Positions 45,920 to 56,483 of a stretch of 64,000 bases of DNA are shown piece by piece (the stretch's first letter is position 1; each line of letters opens with the position of its first letter). Source of the DNA: Aegilops tauschii subsp. strangulata (lineage: Eukaryota; Streptophyta; Magnoliopsida; Poales; Poaceae); contig NC_053037.3 of NCBI RefSeq assembly GCF_002575655.3, positions 568,580,880 to 568,644,879 on the forward strand, written 5' to 3'. The notes under the pieces were generated by a model. The model was not told the DNA's origin. It searched no databases and was given only the letters and a program-made list of their open reading frames with translations. The position numbers were made by a program, and so were the translations under genes.

Positions 45920-47870
45920 ATGACCGAAGGCATCGTGAATAGGTTTTTGAGCTCCGCGAAGGCCGAGATGCTTCAAAAGAATGAGACGGAGATAAGATGT
46001 CCGTGTCGAAGATGCAAGCTGAAGAGCCTTATTGCGGACCCGGATTCCGGGCGGGTGCGGGACCACCTGCTCTTGCGTGGTTTCATGGATGGCTATCAGT
46101 GGCAAGGTGATGAAGATGACTATGAAGTCGTCCATGGGGGCCGGGCAAGAAATGAGGAAGGGCAGCAAGACAACCACTGTGGCTCGGGCGGGCGAGAAGA
46201 CGAAGAATCTCCAGGACATGATCACGACGGTGATGCTGTACACAGTCATCATGTAGAAGATGCCGGACATGATGATGAGGAAGATGCCGGAGCAGACGAA
46301 GGGCATGATCATGAAGATGAAGATGCCGGCGGAACAGACGACGATGGACCATCGATGGGCTGGGTGCAGGACCCTCATATTCAAGAGCTGCTTCTCAAGC
46401 AGACGGATAACGCAAGAGCTGCCGCCCGAGACAAAGCCACGCTGGATCAACTGGAGATAGACGCGGTTACTCCATTGTATGAAGGATGCAGGCCCGAGGA
46501 TACCCGCCTGAAAGTAACGCTCATGGCTCTGGAGATGAAGGTAAAACACAAAATGACCGACGCATGCTTCGACGAGAACATGTCATTCTGGCACGAACGT
46601 CTTCCCAAGGGGAACAAGTGCCCGACCAGTTTCAAGGAGGCGAAGAAAATAGTGTGTCCTCTGGATTTACCACACGTGAAATACCATGTGTGCATGAAAA
46701 ATTGCATCATTTATCGGGACGAGCACGCGGAGTCTACCATATGTCCGGTGTGCGGCGTCACTCGATACAAGAAGAGGAAGAAAGCTCCTCGAAAAGTGGT
46801 GTGGTACTTTCCGATCACTCCTTGTCTGCAGCGGTATTTCGCGGACCCTAAGGTAGCAAAGCTCCTGCGTTGGCACGCGGATAGGGAGGAGAAGAAGCGA
46901 GAAGATGATGCAAATGATCCGGACATAAATAAAAAAGACAAGATGCTAAGTCACCCTAAGGATGGGAGCCAGTGGCAAGCGTTGAACTTCGAACACCCAG
47001 AATTTGGGAAGGATCCAAGGAACATCGTGCTGGGCGCGAGCACCGATGGAGTCAATCCGTTTGGCAGCCAGAGAAGCACACATAGCACCTGGCCTGTGTT
47101 TGTGTGGATGTACAACCTTCCCCCCTGGTTGTGCATGAAGAGGAAGTACATTCACATGAGTATGCTAATTGAAGGGCCGAAACAACCAGGGAACGACATC
47201 AATCTGTATCTGGGGCTGCTGAAAGAAGAGCTAGACACGCTGTGGAAAACGCCAGCCAATACGTGGGACGCCGCAGAGAAAGAATATTTCCCTGTGAGAG
47301 CCGCACTACTCACGACGGTGCACGACTATCTCGGTTACGGATTTCTCGCGGGGCAGGTGGTCCACGGATTTTCTGGATGCGTCAGGTGCATGGATGACAC
47401 AACGTATCGCCAGCTAGATAGAGATCCCGGGTCTTTGAAAACCGTGTTCATGGGACATCGAAGGTGGCTTCGCGACGATGACCCGTGGAGGAAACGCAAG
47501 GATCTGTTCGATGGTGAAACCGAACCGCGAAGACGCCCGCGTACGAGGAGCGGCGAGGAAATAGACAAGCTGTTGAAAAATTGGAAAGATTGCCCACTGC
47601 CGGGAAAGAAGCAAAAGGCGCCAGAGCTGGGAAAGAAGCAAAAGGCGCCAGAGCCGCTGCTGAAGGTATGGAAAACGAGGTCTGTTTTCTGGGACTTGCC
47701 GTACTGGAAGATCCACCGTGTGCCTCACAGCCTTGATGTCATGCATATCACGAAGAACGTGTGCGAGAGTCTGCTTGGTACCCTGCTAGACATGCCAGAG
47801 AGGACCAAAGATGGGCCGAAAGCAAGGGCAGACTTGAAATCAATGGGAATCAGGGAGGAGCTTCACGCTA

Positions 47871-47901
<31 letters not shown>

Positions 47902-47902
47902 G
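47871..47902 (+). repeat. (GAT)10 microsatellite in the transposase
   Basis: Codes for a run of Asp residues near the end of the first transposase exon block. Confidence 0.9.
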
Positions 47903-49013
47903 GCGAAACAGGACACGGAAAGTCGTCACAAAGGCAAAAAGGCCAAGAAGACCCGGAAATGACTACCCTCCCACGTGCTTCACTCTAAGTTAGGAGGAGA
48001 TCGATCAGTTTTTCACCTGCCTCGTAGGAGTAAAACAGCCTTACGGTTACGCGGGGAAGATAAGCAGATACCTAGACCCAGCGAAGCAGAAGTTCAGCGG
48101 GATGAAGTCTCACGACTGTCACGTGCTGATGACGCAGATACTTCCAGTTGCAATCCATGGGATCATGGATGCGCATGTCCGTGAAACGCTATTTGGCCTA
48201 TGCAACTTTTTCGACGTCATCTCTCGGAAGTCGGTTGGCGTGAGGCAACTCAGAAGGCTAGAGGAAGAGACCGTGGTGATACTATGCGAGCTTGAGATGT
48301 ACTTCCCGCCCGCATTCTTCGACGTTATGGTGCATCTGCTGGTCCATATCGTGGAGGATATCATCCAACTCGGGCCGACGTTCCTGCACAGCATGATGCC
48401 GTTCGAAAGGATGAATGGTGTCATCAAAGGATACGTTCGCAACATGGCACGTCCAGAGGGAAGCATAGCCAGGGGCTTTCTGACCGAAGAGTGTATCTCC
48501 TACTGCACGAATTATCTAGGCATCGAGAACCCCGTTGGTCTGCCCGTCAACAGGCACCTCGGCAGGCTCGCTGGATGGGGTCACCATGAGGGTCGCCGCG
48601 AAATGCATGTCGACTTCGAGGGTCGACTCGCCGACTTTGAAAGAGCAAACCTAGTCGCGCTACAACACATAGACGTGGTCGATCCTTGGGTGGTAGAGCA
48701 CAAAACCTTTATTGAGAAGACGTACAATGACCGACACCAACAGAGGACAGACGGAGATATAATCAAAGAGCACAACTCATGTTTCACGAGTTGGTTCAAG
48801 CAGAAGCTTCTGTCGTACCCAAGTGGACCAATGCTTCTTCATTACCGACCTGTCAAAGCCCAGTCGTCTTGTCGTGAGGAGAGGCAAAAGGAAGATCATC
48901 GGAATGGATGGAGTCGCCAATGAGCAAGACTTCGACAAGTACGGCGACCCGAAGATGGAACATGATGACGACGATGAAGTACCAGCATACACCACAAGAA
49001 GAAGCAGGACCAC

Positions 49014-52000
49014 TGTGATAGCCTGGTTTTTGCCCTTTTCTTATTTGCTTGAAATTTCATTTGAAAGTTTTTGAAACTTGGAGTTTCTGAATCTTTTCAT
49101 TTGGACTTAAACACTTGGGCATCCTTGGCTTTCACCCAAGTGTTCACTTCTCTCCCAAACCATCACTTCACTTATGATCCACCACAAAATAACTTTTGGA
49201 ATATTTTTCTTAAATGAAAAATATTCATTTTCTCTCAAAAACCCTAAGCCAGATCTGTTTGCTTCAAGGCAACCCTAATTTTATGGCTCAGAAAATTCTA
49301 AGATAATTCACAAATATTCTAGGGACCCTAGGGCACCTCCCTGCGCAAAAATATCTCATCACTTTTTGGAATATTTTTGCTACAGAAAATCTTTTCTGTT
49401 CTGGACAGAAATTGTGGTTTCTACAGCAACTACCATTTTACTTGCTCCATTTGACCTGAACTTTCTTGTGCATCTTTACCTTAGTAACTTATAACTAGCC
49501 TCCAAAGCACAGCCCCAAACTCCCAGCCATTGACCACAGTAACATCACAAAGTTACTGACCAGAAACTTACTTGGCTTGTAAAATCTTCTCTACTGCAAC
49601 TGGATCCAAACCAAACCGTGGTAAACTTCAAAACTACCACGAACAAGATGCCAGACATGATTTTTGGACGAAGGCTGGCCTGAGGAGAGAGTTCGAGCGG
49701 TGACCACGCGTGTCCACGATGCCAGGCATGCGTGTCGACGCGCTCTGGGTGACGCCGAGTGCTCTTTTCGAGCGTGCTCGCTTCCCCCGCCTGCCCAACC
49801 ATGCCAAACCCCGCCACCATCATCGTCTCGACGTCCTTAACTCCTCCCTGGCACTCGCCGACGCCGGAGATCGCCGCAGCGAGCACGGGCAAGGTCCGGC
49901 CAGCCCAATAGTGCAGAGCGCACTGTGCTCGTCGCCATCCCCTTGATCGTGTGCTCGTCTACGCTCGCCCACAGTGGCCGCGTGACCTCCGTCGCCTTCT
50001 CCCCCTCTCACTGACACCGCTCGTCGCCGGGCGCCGTGGACAGGTGTCCACCGGCGGAGCCCGAAGCACCCCCGCCGCTCGCCTATAAATAGAGCCACCC
50101 CCAGCCTCCTCGAGCACCATCCAGCACTCACACACACCCAACGATCGAGTAGGAAGCCGTAGCCCGGCCGGGCAGGCCTCGGGCCGCCGTCCCCGAGCTC
50201 GAGCTCGCCGGCGATACCCTTTGGTCGCCGCGGTAGCTCCAGCCCCTCCCAGGCCTGGGCGACCCCTCCAAGGCCTCCGCCTCTCTCCGGTGAGGCCATC
50301 ACGCCCACTTGGAGCCTCTGGGGTGACCTCTGCTCGCCGTCTTCCTCAACTCCGGCGACCTCCATGTTCTGCCTCCGCTTGCGAGCTAGTTTCTGACGCC
50401 GTCCGACCATCCCTAGCCACGCTACGGGTACGGGCAGGTGCGCCATCGTCCCCTCTCTCAATCCCTCCCTCTCGTTTGGGCCAAGGAGCCCTCGTCGCCG
50501 GCGAGAGCTCCGGTGAAGCCGCGGCCCTCTCTGTTTCTCTCTCCCTCTTCCCCCACCTGACTAGCGGGGCCCGCTAGTCAGCCACTCAGTACACGCGCGA
50601 AGCGGTACGAGTGGTGGAGCCCCTGGGCTTTACGCCTTCGACGTCACCCCCCCCCCCAGCTGTTTCTTTTTATTCAAATTCATTTATATTCCAGAGAGCT
50701 TCAAACAATTTTAACTTTTTAACCATAAGTCCAAATGAGATGATTCTTTTTGCATTGTGTTCTTTGAATGGAAATCTAACAGCTCACCAAAGATGAGATT
50801 TTTCTGAGCTGTTTAGAATTTATGGTGAATTTCAGAAGTGTTCTTGATATTCTCTTTTTGTGTTTAAAATTATTTTCAGAAGGTGAGGCTTGTCTTGAGG
50901 ATCACCAGGAGGCTTGTGAACCTCATCTGCACTAAGGCAAGCCACAGCAACATTTTTATGATGCCATTTCAATATTTGTGATTTTCTCACTTAAATGAAA
51001 TGATTAACCCATGCATTTAAATAATTATTGAATTATTTGTATTCTGTTAAGTATTGGTCAGTTGTTATGCTTGATTTAAAGAATAGTTGAAACTAGTTTA
51101 AGTGGGTAAAGCAAGTTAAAATTTATTTGAGGTGATGGTAGAAATAATTTTGTTATGAATGTGAGTAATTATTTAAAGCTTTGTGTTTGCATTCTTAAAT
51201 TGATAAAAATTTGTTAGAAAATATTTTGTCAAATACTTGTTTAATCATATTACTTGTCTTACAGAATGTTTGAACCCAACTTAGTGATAAAGAAATTAAG
51301 AGTTGTTGATAATGATATCTTTTGGTCAAGCATATGAAAAATTTATCGGAGTTACTTTCTTGCGTAGGAAATTAATAAAACTTGTTGCAAAATATTTTGG
51401 TTAAGTTGTGAGTCATTTTGAGCAAGTAGAGTAATATGAGTTGTTGACGTTTATGCTTGGTGTGCATATGGATGATGTCGGTCATTTTTAGCAATATGTG
51501 ATGCATGTGTTGTTTTGCATTTCATGGCATGCTATGACACCGGTCATTTTTAGTTAAAAGTTAATCCTGAATATGACTCAACTTGAATATACCGTTCACT
51601 GGGTCATGCTGCCGCTGAATCGAGTTTCTTTCCAGTGCAACCACATTTGCCTTGTGGGAAGGCCTTGATTCGGTCCATTGACACGGCCTCTGGTCGTTGC
51701 CTCCATCTAGGGAAGATTATGTCGTGTTTGCCCTGGCCCGGTAAGCACACATAATCTTGTGTGCTCGTTGATGAGATTATGGTACCGAGTCCCCGAGTGG
51801 GAGTGTTTTGACCACGACGGTGGTCGGGGTGTCTTTGGTAGACACGGGGCCACCCAGGACCAGCCCGTTGGGGATTTGGGTCGGAGTGGCCGGGAGAGTG
51901 CTGTAGCAATGGAGGGGTTTTGTCGGAATGCCGTTGGTCCACCCAAATGGGAATGCGGGGCCATGGGTTCCGTGGTGTGGGTACAGTGTGCTACCTCTGC

Positions 52001-52747
52001 AGAGTGTATAATCTATCGATAGCCGAGTCCACGGTCACGGACACCTCGTACTAGGTCCCACCATGAGTCAATGTTTAATAAAAAATTGCACACTAAGCTA
52101 TGAACTTTGCATTGTCAATGGATGGCAGAAAGGCCATCGAGGTATTTGGGACCAAATGATGGTCGTGGTTGTGATCGCCGTAAGGATCACGAGTTGTTCT
52201 TGAGAAAGACCACTATGGTGGTGTGTATGTGTCCAGACATGATCACAGTTGGTAAGTTGTCCTGAGGGACGTTCGGGCTTGATCACAGCATGTTGACATA
52301 TAATGTTGCATTATCAATAATTGGTTAAATATCATGGTATTGTTTGTCATTATGATTATGCTTGTTGTGAGCTTGCAAGTACATTCAATGTACTGACCTG
52401 GCGTGTCATGCCAGATTTCAGGAAAGTCTCGTTGGAAAGGAGCGCTGTTCGAGTCTAGATCGTGTCCACATCAGTGTCCCTGTGATATGGAGCTTCCGCT
52501 ACGACGTTATTCCGCTGCCATGTAGTTGTTCGACTCGAGGCCCCTTTATGTTCACTAAATAATGTACATATTGTTCCGAAGCACCGAGTGTGCCGCTTGG
52601 CCTCGACCACTGTTGTAATATGAACTCTGTTCCGCTAGCATCAATAAAGCAGTTGTTTTCTGTACCAATATGTTGTGTGTTGCCAGAAGACATGATCTCT
52701 GGGCTGGCAATGCAGGGTAAACGGTCACTCTGAGCCGGGGTGCCACA
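49014..52747 (+). mobile_element. Solo LTR (gypsy-type, 3.7 kb) inside the CACTA transposase gene
   Basis: Flanked by ACCAC (49009-49013 and 52748-52752). It starts TGTGATAGCCTGG and ends GGGGTGCCACA; 3,734 bp with no internal retroelement domains, so a solo LTR. It contains TATAAATA at 50084-50091, set in the same CGCC...GAGCC context as the LTR at 5330-9299, and has a similar GC-rich centre, but the rest does not obviously match. No gene is seen inside. Confidence 0.95.
50084..50091 (+). promoter_or_regulatory. TATA box of the solo LTR
   Basis: TATAAATA, about 1.07 kb from the LTR start. It could act as a stray promoter within the CACTA element, reading toward its second gene. Confidence 0.55.
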
Positions 52748-52911
52748 ACCACCCTACCTAAAGGACGTCCGTTCAAGAGAAGAACTCCATTTACGAAAAA
52801 TAAGGGCAAGAAGATTGTGAACAGATAGCTAGCTAAGATCGATTGTATTTAAATTGTATCCTTCATTTCTCGATTGTATTTCGACATATTGAAATGATAT
52901 TTTTCTGTTCT

Positions 52912-53010
52912 AGTGTCCTCATGAATATTTATTTATGTTTATTATGGTATTGAATTTCTAACTCACATCTCGAATTGAATTTGTTAATGTTGAATATTCA
53001 TGAGGACACT
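52912..53010. repeat. Perfect 18-bp inverted repeat after the transposase gene
   Basis: Arms AGTGTCCTCATGAATATT at 52912-52929 and its complement at 52993-53010, separated by a 63-bp AT-rich loop. It lies 84 bp past the transposase stop, so it may mark the 3' end of the transcript. Confidence 0.85.
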
Positions 53011-53082
53011 CGATCTCAATCCCCCTCCATCTCGATCGCTATCCTCCCTCGCCAGATCCCCCTCGCCACCGAGCACCCCCCG

Positions 53083-53232
53083 CACCGTCCCCCGCTCCAC
53101 CGCCGCCGAGCACCCCCGCACCCTCCCCCGCTCCACCGCCGTCGACGACCCCCCGCAGCCTCCCCCGCTCCACCGCCGCCGACGACCCCCCGCAGCCTCC
53201 CCCGCTCCACCGCCGCCGACGACCCCCCGCAC
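53083..53232. repeat. 37-bp GC-rich minisatellite, about four copies
   Basis: Unit CCCCCGCTCCACCGCCGCCGA plus flanks; copies are offset by 37 bp (for example 53154, 53191, 53228). It is not a multiple of three, so the Pro/Ser/Thr openings across it are not coding. Confidence 0.8.
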
Positions 53233-53366
53233 CCTCCCCTGTCTCCTCGCTCGGTTCCCCGAATGGAATCGGCCGAGCGCACCACCCACCCCTCCCTCCC
53301 CCCCGAGCGAGACCTAGGGTTCAAGACGCCGCTGCCGGCCCTCCGCTAGGCAACAAAAAATCCTAA

Positions 53367-53512
53367 AAAAATACTAATGGCGCACCGCTAGGGGGTGCGC
53401 CATTGCTATCCAAAAAAAAGATTACTAATGGCGCACCTCTTGGGGGTGCGCCATTGATATCCAAAAAAAATTACTAATGGCGCACCGCTAGGGGGTGCGC
53501 CATTACTAACCC
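53367..53512. repeat. Three internal copies of the CACTA subterminal palindrome
   Basis: Three units ACTAATGGCGCACC...GGGGGTGCGCCATT, with similar loops (GCTA or TCTT before GGGGG), separated by A-rich spacers. They match the terminal-region repeats but lie between the first and second genes, directly before a C-rich region that may be the second gene's promoter. Confidence 0.85.
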
Positions 53513-56179
53513 TCCCCCCCACTAAAATCCCCAATCCCCTTTCCCCCAATCGATCACATCTCTCTCAGCCCCCCCACCCACTGCACCGACCCACTGCGCC
53601 GCCGCCGCTGCCCCGACCCACTGCGCCGCAGTCGCCCATGCGCCCCCGCCGCCTCCCTCTGCCCATCCTCCCCTTCCTCCCCCTCCGACCCCACCCCGAC
53701 GTGTCTCCGTCTCCACGTCGTCGAGCACCGAAGCAGGCCCCGACCCACCTTGATGAACCGGACCTCCGCCACGCCACCCCCTCCCTCCATCCGCCTCGCC
53801 CCCTCCGCCGCGCGGATCCCTCGCCGCAGGCCGCTCCCCCCAATCCAGTCCGCCGACCGGACTCAAGTCTGTAGCCTCTCCTCCTTAAGAAGAAGAAGAG
53901 GTACGAATCCATCTTCCTCTTCTCTTCTTCCCTTTCTAGTTTTCTTCTTCGTCTCCCGCATCTCATGCGTGCGTGTGTGCAGTTTGTGCAGGCAGATTGC
54001 GCCCATCTAATCTGGTTGTGTTGGGTGAAGAAACAGGGTCGTGGATTAGCTACTGCTGGTTCAATTTCTTTGGATTTGGTTCCCCTGTTGCCAAGGTGAC
54101 CTCTTCTCTCGCCTCTCTCCCCTTCTGATCAAGTTTTTATCAGAGAGTATGCGACAAGAATCACGTATTTTCATCAGAAGAAAGGAACACTGCTTGTATT
54201 TTTGTAGGCATGTAGATCTGTCAAATAAAAAGTGGAGTTACTGAATCAATTGTTCAGTTAATACTGTTGACATATTTACTGCAATACCCATGCTTCATCT
54301 ACAGTAGCTGAACGTATGTGAGCAGATAAGTTTTAACTATGCATGATAGAAGCAAAATCTGCACGAACTAGCAGCCGACACAATCTCTCAAATAGAGAAA
54401 TTTTGCGGATTAACTGGGCATCTCCCTGACAGTACCTACAGAAAGTGCACACCAGCTCCACCATAACTCGGTGGTCTCAATCTGCTCTAACCCTCCAGAC
54501 CTGTTGCTCAATTAGAAAGACCGATTTAACTTCATTCTTTGCATCCCAAGAAGATAAGTATCTGTTAAGATTTGCACCTAGTTGTAACCCTCATAACCTA
54601 ACACCTATAGAAACAAAAACAAACAAATTAGCTGTGGAAGTATTGAAATTTGGTACAAACTACACATAAATCTTTTTCTTTTGAGGTTAAGGGCTTGTTC
54701 CATAATTCCATTGTGTGCACGGGGTATTGGGATAGAGCTTTACCTGACCTTTTATGGGCTGATCAGTAGAGGCCTATAAGCAACTGTTCAATCAATTTTT
54801 GCCTTGGAGGCTTTAGAGTGTAGTGCATCTTGTATGTTTTTGAGTATTAGCTGTTAGGAATGCCCATCACGCGGGAGGAAGAACCATGCCACCATCTAAT
54901 CTGTTGTCATAAAAATTGTAGTGGATATCCTGCTCTAGGTTGTTAGTTGCAAGTACTTGCTTGCCAAAGAAGTTGTATAAAATGGTACAGAATTAGCTTT
55001 TATCTGATTTACTGAACATCGCATGTAAAATGATCAAACCATTTCGCTACTGTTAAAGAGAGACTCTCTAGGTTGATCAAACCATCCCTAAAAGTCTGTC
55101 TGTGTTGTCTGGTTGAATTGTGTGGTGAATGAGACTGCTATTGGTTGGTGGTCACTAGTTGTTATTGTTGTTGTGGTTATGTTTGTAGAAGTAGAGAAGT
55201 AATAGCAGAGGAGAGGAGCATATTGATGCATGTGCTGATTGGTCTTTTTTTATATGATGATGAGGAGGAGTATCTTATTTGGCATGACTAGTAATTAACT
55301 GGTAGTAACTGATAGTGTGATACCCATCATGCAAACATGCTTTAGGCGGGCTTGGTAGATTTGCCAAGGCTTGTGCTGCAGTGGGATGCATATGCAGTGA
55401 CTTGCATGGGCAGGGGCATGGGCTGATAAAGCAGCAAAGGCAAGCAGTAGCAGTAGCAGTAGATGCCAACTTTTGATATGCATGCATGCATTCTTTGCTT
55501 GTTTATATTCATTCTTGTAAACTGAACATTCTCATCTATCTATCTATCTATCTACCTGCTTTAGTATGTATGTATGTATGCATTGTATTTTTCTTTCCTT
55601 TGGAAAGTAAAGTTAATGTGAAAGGAAGAGAGAAAAAGAAAGGGAGGAAGACAGATGCTTCAGTCAGTCTAAGCCCAGCTTAATTTGAGTGACAATCACC
55701 TGCCTGGCTGGCTGGCATGTTGATCCATCAATTGATCACATTGAGAAAGACTTGTAAAGATGATGATCATCTTTTACAGAAAACAGTTTCTGTAAACATG
55801 TCAGTAACTTTGCGAGTTTGCTGGGTTTTGTCTCCGACCATCATGTCGTGATTATTTTGCAGGTACCCTGAGAGGCCCTTGAGTTTGCTGGAATGTCAAT
55901 TAACTTCCGTTCCGGCAAATTCGGGTACTCCATATGTCCTATTTTCAGCAAAGGTCATGCTGAAATTTTCCGTGAATTTTAGCATGACTTTACTAAAAAT
56001 AGGACATATGGGGTACTTGCGACTAATGCATGGGCCGGGGTATCTTAGTACTTAATTAAGTAGGATCAACTGCTTCTTGTGTTATACATATAGAAGTGTG
56101 ATATGTTTACTGTCTCTTGGTGTTTGTCCTTAATTAAGTAGGGTATATTATTAGAAGATACCCATATATATCAGTCAAC
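53513..56179 (+). promoter_or_regulatory. Promoter and intron-containing leader of the second CACTA gene
   Basis: C-rich at 53.5-53.9 kb, then AT-rich sequence without a supported gene. It contains GCAGGTACC at 55859 and a large imperfect hairpin at 55925-56016. Probably leader exons and introns; I cannot place them. Confidence 0.4.
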
Positions 56180-56420
56180 CTAGGGTGCCTCGGCATCGAT
56201 AAACCCTAAATGATGAAAACTTAACTTAGCATTTAGGGTGCCTCGGCGTCGACAAACCCTAAATGATAAAACCTTGGCTTTTAGGGTGCCTCGGTGTCGA
56301 TGAGAACCTATATGATGTACGCTTAGGCTTTTAGGGTGCCTCGGCGTCGACAAACCCAAAATGATAAATGCTTAGCTTTTAGGATGCCTCGGTGTCGACA
56401 AACCCTAAATGATGAGACCA
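56180..56420 (+). repeat. 48-53-bp minisatellite, five copies, before the second CACTA gene
   Basis: Copies of TAGGGTGCCTCGGCGTCGA plus an AAACCCTAAATGATG arm start at 56181, 56234, 56282, 56332 and 56380. Ends 64 bp before the ATG at 56484. Confidence 0.9.
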
Positions 56421-56483
56421 TGATCTTGTTCCTTGACAATAACCAACTTTTTGACCAAACTTTTTTCCTATTTAGAGTGAAAC

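Larger units (their letters stand above)
45920..52828 (+). pseudogene. CACTA Tnp2-type transposase, interrupted
   Basis: Start chosen at ATG 45920 (MTEGIVNRFLSSAKAEM), just after a splice acceptor. It opens with a transposase-associated domain (IRCPCRRCKLK...HLLLRGFMDGYQW), then a His/Asp/Glu-rich linker, then the Transposase_21 core. That core has LGASTDGVNPFG (Asp codon 47044-47046) and HSLDVMHITKNVCESLLGTLL (near 47724-47790), both typical of the family's DDE-type active site. A DUF4218-like segment follows (48.1-48.6 kb). Breaks: TGA at 47960 with a frameshift and TAG near 47992; an internal deletion near 48820 joining SYP to the tail and removing the expected DUF4216 region; and the solo LTR at 49014-52747. 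After the LTR the tail reading frame continues to TAG at 52826-52828. Inactive. Confidence 0.88.

Noticed and set aside
45815..46549. Minus-strand ORF of 244 codons opposite the transposase start
   Set aside because: Shadow of the acidic, His-rich sense linker; no domain on the minus strand.
49820..50577. GC-rich ORFs on both strands inside the solo LTR
   Set aside because: Located around the LTR TATA box, mutually overlapping, no recognisable domain.
52975..54010. Pro/Arg-rich ORFs over the C-rich region
   Set aside because: Created by a 37-bp minisatellite and C-rich promoter-like sequence; repeat period is not a multiple of three.
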